Shown here in pieces: positions 9,559-21,024 of a stretch of 30,466 nucleotides of DNA; the first letter of the stretch is position 1, and every line of letters starts with the position of its first letter. The notes under the pieces are model-generated. The model made no database searches, was not told the origin of the DNA, and worked only from the letters and a program-made list of their open reading frames with translations. The position numbers were made by a program, and so were the translations under genes. The stretch is from Phaeoceros laevis. Lineage: Eukaryota > Anthocerotophyta > Anthocerotopsida > Notothyladales. The stretch lies in the NCBI GenBank assembly GCA_049999765.1, contig JBNGIQ010009445.1:153596-184061 (forward strand), written 5' to 3'.

Positions 9559-10592
9559 TACTGCAGCAGCAGCAACAGCAGCAGCAGCACAACATCATTC
9601 ATGACCAGAACATGCCGGGGTCGTCTCTGGACCACGACCTTGCGTACCAGGCCATGTACCAGGTGCTTCCCTTCATCAAGTTTTCGCAATTCACGGCCAA
9701 CCAGGCCATTCTGGACGCGGTGGGCAAGCGGGACCGCATCCACATCATCGACCTGGACATCAAGCAGGGGTTGCAATGGCCGGGGCTGATCCAATCCCTG
9801 GCTGTGCGCCAGGGCGGGCCTCCCTCTCTGAAGCTCACAGGGGTGGGGCTGGATGCGCTGGTGCTGGCGCAGACGGGGCGCAGGCTGGACGAGTTTGCTG
9901 CCTCCCTGCACGTCCCCTTCCGCTTCGAGGCCGTGGTGGCTAAGGTGGACAACCTGCACTCGCTGCTCTTCAACCTGGAAGGGGAGGAAGGGCTGGCGGT
10001 GAACTGCCCCGCGGTCATGCACCGCCTGCTGGCCGACGAGCAGGCGCTGGACAAGGTGCTGCGCATGGTGAAGAGCCTGCAGCCGTCCGTGGTCACCCTC
10101 CTCGAGGTGGAGGGCAACCACAACTCCGACTCCTTCTTTGACAGGTTTGTGGCCGCGCTACACTACTACTCCGCCATGTTCGACTCGCTGGAGGCCACTC
10201 TGGAGCGCGACTCCACCGAGCGCCTCCGCATCGAGTCCCTGTGCCTGGCCAACGAGATCCGCAACATCCTGGCCTGCGACGCAGGCGACCGGACCTCCAG
10301 GCACGTCCGGATGGACGTGTGGCGGGGCTTCCTCCACAGGGCTGCGTTCACTCCCAGAGGTCTCTCCAATCATGCCCTTTACCAGGCCAAGCTTCTCCTG
10401 GGCCTCTACTCTTCCTCTTCCTACAAGTTCACCCACGACGGCTACTGCGCCATCCTCGGCTGGCACGACACTCCCGTCGTCTCCGTCTCCGCCTGGTACC
10501 CTACCCCTTCTACTGGCCAGATGCTTCCTCCTCCTTCTCTTCCTCTTCCTCCTCCTCCTCAGTCTTCTCAATTGCTAGTCTGTCCGACATGA
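8032..10592 (+). CDS. GRAS-family transcriptional regulator, polyQ-rich, interrupted by gap
   Basis: Intronless gene for a plant nuclear GRAS regulator. N-terminal residues 1-345 are a glutamine-rich, disordered arm with several CAG/CAA tracts. The GRAS domain follows: LHRI from about residue 346 (LGLRLVHRLLSCAEAI), the VHIID motif at about 525-535 (RIHIIDLDIKQGLQW), LHRII, a PFYRE-like stretch (FFDRFVAALHYYSAMFDSLEA region) and the SAW motif (SVSAWYP) at about 776. A short proline-rich tail follows SAW. The VHIID motif looks most like SCARECROW/SCL proteins, but I cannot fix the subfamily. A 100-N gap at 9334-9433 lies inside. Merging the flanks across their 19-bp overlap keeps the frame and gives about 809 residues. 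The start at 8032 is the first ATG of the frame. The Q-rich block between LHRI and VHIID is unusual. Confidence 0.9.
8221..8291 (+). repeat. CAG/CAA tract encoding polyQ (N-terminal arm)
   Basis: About 24 codons of mixed CAG and CAA with one CAT and one CTT interruption, encoding Gln in the disordered arm of the GRAS protein. Smaller tracts lie at 8408-8434, 8491-8503 and 8765-8791. Confidence 0.95.
9303..9321 (+). repeat. Left copy of 19-bp contig-end overlap
   Basis: GCAGGGAGTGGTGCAACAG here is identical to 9434-9452 on the other side of the N gap and is in the same codon phase. This is what two unmerged contig ends covering the same bases would look like. Confidence 0.9.
9322..9333. other. 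Sequencing-adapter remnant (Tn5 mosaic end)
   Basis: CTGTCTCTTATA is the first 12 bases of the Nextera/Tn5 mosaic-end adapter read-through sequence (CTGTCTCTTATACACATCT). It abuts the first N of the gap and replaces the GTTGTGG that follows the same 19-bp sequence on the right-hand side. It is therefore almost certainly not genomic. Confidence 0.92.
9334..9433. other. Assembly gap of exactly 100 N
   Basis: One hundred N characters, a default scaffold-gap length rather than a measured size. The flanking 19-bp duplicate and the adapter remnant indicate that the real gap is probably zero or negative. Confidence 0.97.
9463..9590 (+). repeat. CAG/CAA tract encoding polyQ inside the GRAS domain
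   Basis: A long mixed CAG/CAA array with periodic CTACTG (Leu-Leu) interruptions. The repeating CAGCAGCTACTGCAGCAG blocks suggest expansion by unit duplication. It encodes about 43 residues between LHRI and VHIID. Such low-complexity sequence would also explain why the assembly broke nearby. Confidence 0.95.
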
Positions 10593-12630
10593 GAAGATTC
10601 CTCCCGTCCTCCCTCCTCTTCATCCCCCACCGTGTCCATTTGTTCATTCACACTCATTTCATTCCTTTCCTCTCCTTGGGGGGTGTTTCATTAGTTCCTT
10701 GTTTCCTTCGAATTCATTGGTGTGTCATGTTTTTTTTCCCTTTCCCGCTCAGCTCACATATCGTTGAGGCAGGCACCCATGCCCATACCCGACCAGACCG
10801 GACCAGACCCAGCTCAGTCCCAGGAATTGTTGCTTCCTATGTATGCCAGAAGAAGTGTAGCTGTTCCTAACCTGATGTTGGCTTCTTCAGTCTCCATCCA
10901 TCTCGTCTGTCTGTCTGTCTGTTCCATTCATTTCCTGGGCTACTTTGTGGGCGGTTACATGTACAGATTCCTCCTTCCGACACCAGTGACTAACCCTCAT
11001 TCATTGATTCATTCATCAACCCATTTTTTTGCCAGCCGGGAACACCTGAACTTGTTTGTTTGTTGCTACATTCTGATCACCAGCCAGCCTGCCATCCATG
11101 ATGATGATGATGATGATGATGAGCTAACCTCTAGCCTCCTCCTCTGTCCATCCATCCATCCCACCTACCCCCCTTGCCGCCTTCAACAACGACGTGTCTT
11201 TTCCTCTTCTTTCCGGGAGTGTGCAGGTGCTACTATTCCCAGGATTCAGAGAGAAGTGCAATGTGATAATGCGTGTCCAATTGGCCGAGTGAAGTGGAGA
11301 CAGGATTCGATGGATATGCATGCATGCCACATGTGGTTCCCAGCTCATACTGTGCTGAGCAGGCAAGACGAGAAGCAGATCCAGGAACCAGATACGAGCA
11401 GTTCAGGAGGTGCAGGATAGGACCCCCTCTATTATTTCTGGGGTCCTGTGGCTGTGCGAATAATTTGTCCAGGCGATTTTTTTTTCAACGGGAGAAGGAG
11501 CAAGAAGATGTCAGGTGTGGAAGTTTCTGAGGATGATGATGATGAGATTTTATGGAGGTTGTCTTTGTACTAGTTCTCGGCATATTTGCACACTGTAAAT
11601 CTATCTCACCCCAAAACTCAATGACTCTACCTGTAGAGTCGCTTTTTTCCCAACCCTGTAGCTAGCTAGCAAGAGCAAGCAAGCTCTTCATTCAAGTAGA
11701 AGCTTCAAGCATGGTGGGTTCAGGATGTTCTGAGCCTTCCGGGTTCTAGTCTTTGCCTTGTGGCCACCGCCGGCAGTCCTCATTTGTACAGGTAGGTAGC
11801 CAAACCCGCCCCATAAGAATGGACTGGAGTAACTGTTTTTAGTGGTGTGGCCATGGCCTTCAGGAGTAGAAGCAGAAGAAGAAACATGTCCTTTTCGTCC
11901 GTCCGTCCCCTTGGATGAAACTATTAGCTCATGATGATGATGTTGCACATACATGGGCCATTTTGTAACCTGGTGCGAACATTATAATCAATGCGGAATG
12001 TACTGGCAATTGCTGTACAAGGTCACTAATGAACAGAGCCCCGACTCCCTGATGCTTGGGACGATGACGATGAATGACAGGGATTGTGCCAGAGCTGATG
12101 TGTATGTGACGTTTGAGCTGCTGCTTGCAGACTTCAGGCTGATCTCAGAGTCACAGTCTCTCGTCCCCAGGCTGTGAAGGGTACATCTTTGAGAGCTACA
12201 GTGGACGTCGTGCTTGGGTGCAAAATCTCTCTTCCCTTCCTGGTTCAACTAACATCCAAGATCAACCCCTCAACAGATAAAGTCAAAAGAAAAAGGAGGC
12301 AAAAGGGGAAAAAGAAATCCTCGGCTCCGCCATCTTTTAGTCTACCGAAGCCGTGAACGTTGGTCCCTTGGGTTTAGAGTGCAAGGCAAGTCAACAGACT
12401 GCATTGACGTGCCGGCACGAAGACAGACGCAGCAAAAGCCTTGCCTTGGTTCGAAGCCAAGGAGGAGCAACTGGGTTGGAAAGCAATTCATGCGGTTTTG
12501 CAATCATCCGTAGTAGTCTAGCGGTCACCACTGTAGCTTACACGGCGTCCGAGGGCTGATCTCTTTGATTTGGACCCCCCCTTTCCCTTTGCCCAAAAAC
12601 GTGGACACTGCTCATTTGGGGCCCAAGGGG
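10593..12630. other. GRAS 3' flank and intergenic DNA
   Basis: No convincing gene. It probably begins with the GRAS 3' UTR, which is pyrimidine-rich to about 10700. It contains (CTGT)n near 10906-10922, CATT/TTCA repeats near 10999-11018 and an ATG-triplet microsatellite at 11098-11122. ORFs on both strands are short or low-complexity. Confidence 0.5.
11098..11122. repeat. (ATG)n microsatellite
   Basis: Eight consecutive ATG units in the GRAS 3' flank; the same triplet recurs as shorter runs near 11532 and 11930. Confidence 0.9.
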
Positions 12631-12631
12631 G

Positions 12632-12797
12632 CCTTGCTTTCTTCTAAAGTGGAATAGCAGCTCCACTACCTGGTCGTTGCGTTGCGCAACGCTTTAGGAG
12701 TCTCTTTTCTCGCCAACTTGGTGCTTCCTGTGTTCGTGGTCGTCTAAGACCTTGGAAAGTTCTGCTGCAACGTTCTTGATTTGCTCATGGACCCAGC
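12632..12797 (-). pseudogene. Decayed copy of the last DEG8 exon
   Basis: On the minus strand this aligns to the final exon of the DEG8 gene at 21824-21955. The frame reads EQIKNVAAELSKVLDD, against [14 protein letters not shown] in the intact gene, and a later frame reads DQVVELL against DQIVELP. It carries an inserted segment after the LDD residues, a stop (TAA) and a frameshift, so it is not coding. An AG dinucleotide sits at the position of the splice acceptor and the bases beyond do not match exon 11. This favours a copy of genomic DNA over a retrocopy, though the sequence beyond the boundary is too diverged to be certain. Confidence 0.8.
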
Positions 12798-13885
12798 AGA
12801 CTTGTGGCCACTATGCATCTGGGGCTGAGGGATGATAAAGCATGTTGGAAAGAGACTGACATGACACCCAAAAGGAAGCATGCTTTGTTAGACTTACTAC
12901 AGTACTGGTAGCAGTACTACATGATTACTGAGGTTCTCGGGAATCCAAACGTTGACACTAAACCAGCACCAGCAGCGCTTTACCAAAGCACGAAGGGACT
13001 GACTGATCTGGTCATTACACTGAGAACCAAAGCAGCCATTTCCTGGACGTACAAGCTTTTGCCCTTTCTGATCAACCAGTGATGTTGCAATTTGCGAACA
13101 GTGAGACCCCAAGCAAGGACCACTCTTGAACATACACCTATACCATGGGCTGACAGAGGCGTGCAATACAAAAGTCTGGCAGGTTGCATCAGCGATGTGG
13201 ACTGATAAGTTTCTTCGTTTCATGGGGGATTGCAAAAGCTCTGTCCAGGGGGGGGAGGAAGGAAGACTGGGCTTTCCTGAAGTTGAACCGAATTTGCAAA
13301 GTGTCATATGAGACAAGGGTGGGCCAAACCAAGCGCCCCTTCACTTGTAGCCAGAACCTGTTCACTGATGAAGTGACAGCCACTTCATTTGTCAGAACGT
13401 CATGTGTTTCAAACACCCTAATTTGACTCAGCCTAGGTGGGCTTGACCGCTTGACCAGCTCCCGATTCGGTCAAACGACTCAAAGATTACATCTGCCAAC
13501 CTAAATATCGTAATACGGGGCCATTACTGGCTGGACTTACAAGCTGAGACCACCATGACTAGTTGCCAACCATTATTCTGGTCGCGACCTACTCCAGAAA
13601 GAGAATGATCAGTCCCAAGTTTGCATTGCAATGAAACAAAAATAAGACTGGTTCATTTGGTTGAGTATGTCATTTCCTTCTAGTATATAATGATGAGGTG
13701 ACATAGTTCCAATAACTTACGTGCTTTTCACTAGATCCGGGTGCTCGGGGTGATGCTCTTCAATTTGCGTGGACCAGCTGATTGTGGAGAAATAGACTTG
13801 AGACGATCCATAGCATGCATAAGATAAGGCTTTTCGATCCATGTAGAGCGAGCATTGTGCAAAAATATCTTGAGAGGATCCACAC

Positions 13886-14051
13886 CATGTTCCCACATGA
13901 TTCCCAATTCACTCAAACTAATGAAGCCTATTGCACCTTGGTTGCATGAAATGGTGACTCTTTGGAAAGAATCGCCGATTCAATAACTAGTGCAAATGAG
14001 ATGAATTGTGGCATGTTCCCACATGATTCCCGATTCACTCAAACTAATGAA
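13886..14051. repeat. 40-bp direct repeat, 126-bp spacing
   Basis: 13886-13925 and 14012-14051 are nearly identical and share CATGTTCCCACATGATTCCC followed by a common ATTCACTCAAACTAATGAA. One base differs. Confidence 0.9.
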
Positions 14052-14225
14052 CAAACCATTGCAATTTTACAATAAGACTTCATATCCTAAAGTAGACAAG
14101 CTACATGCAGCAAAAATGATTATGAAGAATCAAAAAGACTTTGTTTTCAAATAAAGAAAGATAGAAATCCTAGTGTTACTATCCCAAAAATAACTCCAGG
14201 GACCGGTCATTCTCATTCATGGGAG

Positions 14226-14291
14226 TCCTATGGATGCAAGAGTGGAAGGGATGGGGAATCCTATGGATGCAAGAGTGGAAGGGATCGGGAA
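14226..14291. repeat. 33-bp tandem duplication
   Basis: Two units, 14226-14258 and 14259-14291, begin TCCTATGGATGCAAGAGTGG. They are nearly identical, with a single difference near the end (ATGGGG versus ATCGGG). Confidence 0.9.
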
Positions 14292-14941
14292 GTACACAAC
14301 AGGCGACGACCAACCCCATAGCCTTTCAAGACCACCTTTAAATTCCTCAAGCTGGACAAACTAAAGGCAGCAAAAATGTGACTGCTGAAGGTCAGCATGG
14401 TTTGGTTTAGATCCTACAAAGGAGGCCCAGGGAGAGTTTACTCTATCCTAATTGGCATACGAAATGTTATTACATCTTTCCATGCGGTTAAAACTGCAAC
14501 AAGAGCGCTGCTCAGGAAATTTGAAATTCACATGTTGGGTTGTGCTGTCGAAGGCCATACATGTTAGATAGTTTCCACTTCAGTCCTTGTACACCACCCT
14601 AATTCCCGACTTTGATGATCCAAGCAATTCGATTTGTCTGCCATCATCCAATGGTAAAATTCGTTAGTTCAGAACAAGGATGTGGCCCGAGTATGTGCAG
14701 CACTTCCCTGCAGGTATGGAATCGTTATGGTTGAATCAATCTGGGTGTGATTGAAGAAGAAGAAGCTCTACTATGCATGCTTGTTGAGTCCGAAGTCCAC
14801 ATGCCGAATCCAGTTCTGTCGGGTCCTTCGGGCACTTTCCTCAATCACCTGATTCTGGAAACGAGGGAAAGCCAACGGACCACAATCACCGGATTACGAA
14901 TATCGCGTTTGTAATGTACATTTCGCTGATAAAAATGTCGA

Positions 14942-17900
14942 TCAGGTTTGCTGACTTCTTGTCCTCCGCGCTGAGCCCGATTGCGGTTGCGGTGGCTTCT
15001 GCTTGGATCTGAAACTCCCACTCTGCTGTCCACCTGCAATGCCTGCTTCCCGCAATGCTACCCTTCGATCTCCGGACTGGGGGCGCGCAGCTGAACCATG
15101 AGATTCGGCGGATAGTGGAGTCCTCAGTTTTGGAATTAACATTCCTTTCAGGGGGGTCGTAGTATTTGATGCCACCTCCCTTAGGACTGCTGCCGCCGTA
15201 GCTGAAGCAGCGACATCTGCCACTGCCCCAACTAGATATGCAGCAGGTGTTGCACCATGGAAAGGGTTGTTCGGCGATGGAATGCCAGGAGCCCGGATGC
15301 ACGAGCTGGGGGTCACAGGCATGACCAACCTCTTGGCGGTGGGTTCCCGGTGGGTTGTCTTCACTGGATCGCCCTCGGAACTAGGTGGGCATCCTGGTCT
15401 GAGGTACCCAGGAGTTTGATCCAACCAAGTAACTCGAGGTGATGGTTGTGCCGAGGCCGGGGCGGCTTTCTCCACAGAGCCTGTCGTGGCTGCTCTCTTC
15501 TTCACAGTGGAAGGGCGAAGAATTCTTGATGCGGAGGACTCAACATTCCTGCCAGCTCCAGCTCCAGCACCTTTTTGAGCAGAAGAGTGGGAATTTTCCT
15601 TGTCAGCATCGACGCCTTGTAGTTCTTCAAGGTCCTCCAGCCGAGGTTTCCCACTAGTAGGAGTGCGCCGGACGGAAGCACCACGTACTTCAGAAGGCAC
15701 CGCATCCCGAAGTGGTCCAGGCTTGGTCGTTTCTTCTGCCTCTGCCCCTGGAACGGAAGCGATTACCGCGGCTGCGGCTGCTACTTTCTCACGGGCTTTT
15801 GTCGCCTCATGCTTCTGGATATCGTACATGATCTCTCTCTGGAGCTGCTTGTCTGCAACTAGCATCTCCTCGATCTCACTCTTGTACTCTTTGAGCAGAA
15901 TTCGCAAGCATTCCATGAGCATTCCTAGCAGAGGGCTGTTTTTACTTTCCAGTAGCCTGCCCAAGTATTGAACGAGGGGTTCAGCAAAGGGCAATACGAA
16001 AGCAATCACAATTCAAGATAGCAACACAATCCACAAGAGCGCTTACTTTTTTAACTCAATGAACCTCGGGATAGCAATATGTACAAGATTTTTCTTCATG
16101 AGATGGGTTACCACACGGCCCTTCGCAGCAGCCACAGTTGCAGCCTGACCACCATCATCCTCAGTGTCAAGGCCCTCACTTGATACTGCAATATTTTTGC
16201 TCGCAATTCTCATCTCCTTGGATGCCAATATTTTGAAAGCGTCCTGTATACGAACTGGCAATGAGATGCTGCTTGTACAATCGACTAAGCATTGCAAAGG
16301 AATGTCATGTAGCTTTCAACGACAAGGGAGGCTATGAAACGGAAGAGAACAAGCACCTCAATCACGCATTGGGCAGAAGGATCCGCAATGTTGAGCAATC
16401 CGTCCGCTGCACCACCAAGGATCTCAGTGGACAGCTTCATTGAAATGTATATAAGGTGCTCGGGACCCATTTGTTGCAGCAGGGCTATATAAATACTCAT
16501 TCGCCTTTCAGAGACCGTTTCCCCATTTCCCCTGCATTAACACTGGTTTATACATCCACTCACAACCTTTCACAACGATTCGCACCTTCCCGTGCACCTT
16601 AGACTGGGTCTTGATAGACACCAGTCGGAGAACAGCACAACATATCATGTCAAGTGGAGCGCATTTTCACCTCAAAGAAAAAAGCTTGCGGTCACGTTCT
16701 GAGCTTTTTAGAGCCGAGCTGGAACCCGAGTGCCCATGGCAGTCATTCAAGACGAAGACGGTCTCCACAAAGCTGTTGTAGGCAAGCAATGGAGCTTTTA
16801 CTGCACGTAATAGAACGCCAAAACCTCATGCATTAGGAAGGTCCAGATTAGTTGCAACGCGTCACAGGTACTTGTCTATGATCAGGCAACTACTGACTGG
16901 TAAAAGCTCTAACCTCTCAGAATAGTCCCAACAAGATAGGTCGCTAGCTGGCGTATCTTAGGTGAGTCATCCACCAATGTCAAAAGAAAGCGGTGGAACA
17001 TCATCCCCCGCCACTTCAGGTAATCTCTCTGCAAAACTCAGAGCAAGAACTCTCTTGAATTCAAAACTTTGAGCTCAGTATGCGGGCTTACAGCCGTCAT
17101 ATTCAGAACTTCTGCCTACCTGCAACAGTCTTGCTAGAAGCACAAAAGCTTGTCTGCGGACCAGCTCACAAGGATCCTGCAAAGTCTTTGTCAACGTATG
17201 CATGTACCTGGCACAAGCCAGAAGAGGGAGTTAGGCTTAGCTACCACCTTATCACCTTACGAGGACCACCAACAACCTCTTCTACAAAAGACATAAATCC
17301 TTACCCATCAACTAGAGCTGTATACCGCATACAGAAGTCTGTCATGGCAAACATTATATTGTTGCGTACTGCGGCTGATTCACTCCGGTCTAGCTCCTGT
17401 TTAGATTCCACTGTTAGTTGTCTTGACCTGTTGCGAAACATAAATGCCCCAGGGAGGCTTCGCAAGTCTACAAGTCTGCTGTCATGAGAACCCTAGAAAA
17501 GTGCAGATACCTTGCCTGCATGAAAAGGGGGATACATCTCTTTGCTAAACTGTTGTCAGCAAGGCACAACTTCCCAAGGGTCACCCACACCTGCACTGAA
17601 ATTTCAGGAGCTACTCCCTTCACAAACGAGCTCCTATCACCACCTATCTCTTTGCCAGGAGCATTGTCAGGGGCAACCAGAGCCTGTAACAGTGTTACTA
17701 TGTGTCCAGGCTTTTCGGATGGGCATGCTATAACTATAGCTCCAATTGTGAATACCACTGTAACAATCTGCTCGCTAGGAGTACAAGCCCTGGTTTTCCT
17801 TTTGCTCCTTATTTCCGGAGTGATGAAGCTGTCCATTTTCCCTCCTTCCTGCCTCTGAAAAGTGGATTCGGAAACAAAGCTTTGCAAAATGACCCCCGCT

Positions 17901-20900
17901 TTCTTGAGCAGCGTCTTCACCCAGGTTGACACTAGTTCCTCACCTTGCTCAGGAGCATCCGCCTTTCGTCTACAGAGAGTGGATAGAGCTGTAACATGTC
18001 CTGCAACCTGGATAAGCAAGTTTAGGTCAGGCCCTTCATATTTTCTGTTGACAAGCTGGTCTGCATACGGAAAAGGAAGCATGCACATGCACATTCCACA
18101 GTTTATGAGAAACAATTGTCTAACAACATTGAGCTGACCAGCTTCAGACGGGAATGAAATCACGCTGCTTGAAAATATGTGCATTTCTGAAGTTCATGGT
18201 ATGGGCAATAGCATACAAGTTATCCAGCAATTTCAGATGAGTTACAGGAAGCACAGGTACCTCCGCAGGATGCATGTTAAAAGCTTCCAAATGCGCGAGC
18301 AACTCTGAAGCTAGGCTATAAACAGCTTCTTCAGGGAGCTCCAAGGCAATATTTGCTATAGTCTGCAGGAGATGCACTCGGTCAGCAGCCCAGGCTGCAG
18401 AAACAAAGCTATCCTTTTTATCGGTGAACCCATCACCAAGCCCCTCAGAGCATGAGTAGGGTGTGCTCCTGGCCGCCTGACAACTGTAACCTCCAGGAGT
18501 CCTCTTTGATCTGTCTTGCTTTTCAAGGAGTTGCCAATGAGGGCGCAAGAAGCCCCAGTCTACAGCCTTAGGAACAAAGGCAGAAACCTCTGCTAGGAGC
18601 ATCCAAGCGCCTTGGGGAGCTGATTCAGGCTTTCTTCTCCTTGATTTGGCACCGGAGGCATTTATCATGGCTTGTAGGGCTTTGGCTACAGCAGGTTTCA
18701 CGCGCTTCTTTTTTCCTAGCCCAGTGCAAATCTGATGCACACAGGAAGCCACATCTCCCCCGTCTGCCATTCCCTTTAGCAGGTAGAGAATTCCATGCGG
18801 CAACATCCTTTCTAGGTCTGTATAGGTATCCTCGACACCCAATCCTGCCCCTTTTTTTCTCTCCCTTGTCAGCTCGATGGTAGAAACAGCAGCAGCTACC
18901 TTGTCAAGGACCATCTCCTGAAAAACATCCAAGCACTCATCTTGCAAGGATGTTTCATTGTCCACTGCCAGGGGAAGAGCACACTGCAGCCATTCCTTCA
19001 TGACCGCCTGGTCTGCCGGAAACTTCCTCATGACCTGAACATTCTCATCTTTAGAGCGTACTTCACAATTTTCAGAACATGAATTATAAAAGGGAGGGCC
19101 AAAAGGACAAGCTGGCAAGGAGAAAAACTACCTCTGTCAGGGCACTTAGAGCTGCCTTCCTGATGCTGACCAAAGGGTCGGCACAGGCATTTCCCATGGC
19201 TCGCAAAGTAGCTTCATCCGGAGGCCTCCCCGAGAGGGAAACTGACTTCTTAAGCAGAAAAAGCGCTGACTTTCGAACTCCAGCTTTCTCATCTTGACAT
19301 CTCGTCTTCAGAAGTCGCCCAAGATATCCGTAGCCTGCTCCTGGAGCCGTGTGGCTTGCTGAGGGTGCAGATTCATCCACTAGAGATGTACACTTAGCCA
19401 GTACAGGGGTGTCACGATTGTCTACAGCACCTTGTGTTTCGACATGGCACCCATTGTTCCCAGTATCTGAAGGGTTGCGAAACCCCAAAAGAGTCTGCAA
19501 ATGCACCCGACATCTGACCTGGTCGGAGAGAAGCTCTACTACCTGACCTAGGTTGCTCAGAGCCCTTGCACGGATGGTTGGTACAACATCAATGCATCGC
19601 CCGAGAATCGCTTCTATGCACGGTACTCCCCACGGTGGACTCACTGCTGAGGGAGCTGCAGCGTTTCCTTCTCGGGGTTTGCAGGTTGTAGCCTCTTGAG
19701 CAGGATCACAGTGGTCTTTAGCGTTGTCACTTTCCTCTCTACACGTTCTGGGGCTACTGGTATATGCAGCCGCATCTCCCTCGAAAGGGGCAGGAAGCTT
19801 TCCAAACATTGCCAAACCAATGTCTATGGCTAAGAGGCGTTGAGGAGGCTTGCCCCTTGACAGTTTTGCCACGTATCCCCCAAATTCGCTCCATTCAGAC
19901 GGCCCCAGGGCTTTCACCACAGTTACCACAGCTTCCACTGCTATGGTCCGACCTTCAGCTTTCTCTGGTGGATGACGGCATAAATATCGAGTGAAGGCAA
20001 TAACGGCTGGACAGAAAATATTCCTGTTGGAAGCAAGTAGTTCCCTCGACACAAATTCAAGTGCTGCTCCTCGGAATTGTCCTTTTTGATGCGGACTTCC
20101 TGCTGCTTGTGTGCAAAGAATCCCTGGAGCCAGAGCTTGCAGAATAATTACAGCTATTTTCATCAGGTCTCCGTGAGAAGCCTCGAGGAGACCTCGAAGA
20201 ATACTGAATGACATGATCCAAATGGACGTGGGGCCAGACTTGGCATGCAATTTACGAGCCTTTGGTGCTCCCCGAGATGCACCTGTCTCGTCATCTTCTT
20301 CTGCCAGGTCAGCCATCAACAGAGGCATATTAACAACAAGCTCCACCAAAACTTTGAGCGTGTCTGGATGCTCTTTCAAAGAGAGAACTTCGAGCGTCCT
20401 TTGCAATGCCCCCATAATCGAAAATACGTCATGCAAACTCGCACTTTCCTTACGGCCTTGTTGCTCTTGTTCCAGACCTTGACTCGGCTGCTCCAGGCCC
20501 CATTCTGCCTCCATATCATCCTGTTGCGACTGAGTCACCGGAGTTCTCGTGCCTTTCTTTCCCTTTCCTTTACGTTTTCTACTCTCCCGCGGCACGACCT
20601 GGGTAGAAAAGCAGCAGCTGCGGACACACTGAACCAGCACCTGGAAAGACAGCGGATTGAACACGCTGTAGAGAGGGCAGCCGTCCACCAAGAGCAGACC
20701 TAGGTAAACTCCTGCAGCTTTGAGCCCGTGCTTGCCACCCTTCTCCATTGTGCACTTCAGTGCCCCAACAAGCGCTGACAGGCATACGCGCCTCTCCACA
20801 AGCTCGTTCCAAAATCCTGAATCCAAATCCTTGGCAACTGAAGAATGTCCGTCTCCAAGAACATCGTACAGTTCGGAAACAATACTATCGGACAAGGCTG

Positions 20901-21024
20901 CTCCTGAAAGCGCTGCTCTACTGCTAGACGAAGCCCCATCCCTGCTTGCGTTATCTTCTCCAGATTCCGTAATGGCCGACTCTATCAAGGCACAAACTCG
21001 ATGAAGGACCAGCTCCTCTCCCAT
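14942..21024 (-). CDS. Condensin-2 complex subunit D3 (CAP-D3)
   Basis: HEAT-repeat subunit of nuclear condensin II, which compacts and organises chromosomes. Ten coding exons (high to low): 21024-19132, 19034-18261, 18007-17516, 17396-17305, 17207-17120, 17028-16914, 16800-16671, 16531-16357, 16243-16047, 15956-14942. Phase closes at every junction and gives about 1656 residues, longer than the roughly 1300 I recall for Arabidopsis. Blocks matching the plant family include RARALSNLGQVVE, DPLVSIRKAALSAL, GAWMLLAEVSAFV, the Cnd1-type core RRQAFVLLARLLQRDYLKW, and EIEEMLVADKQLQ. A basic patch, RKRKGKGKK (about 149-157), may be a nuclear signal. The start MGEELVLHRV fits the plant N-terminus. 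The intron at 17397-17515 has a GC donor. A possible upstream coding exon (21308-21175 joined to 21100) is less likely. Confidence 0.93.

Larger units (their letters stand above)
12800..14745. other. Intergenic DNA with small duplications
   Basis: No gene recognised. ORFs on both strands (for example 12897-13316, minus) have no motifs. It holds a 40-bp direct repeat with 126-bp spacing (13886-13925 and 14012-14051) and a 33-bp tandem duplication (14226-14291). The stretch next to 14941 is probably the CAP-D3 3' UTR. Confidence 0.5.

Noticed and set aside
12897-13416. Overlapping ORFs on both strands near 13 kb
   Set aside because: No motifs, no continuity with the DEG8 exon copy next door, and the frames conflict.
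20213-20703. Plus-strand ORFs opposite CAP-D3 exon 1
   Set aside because: They are shadows of the conserved minus-strand coding exon.
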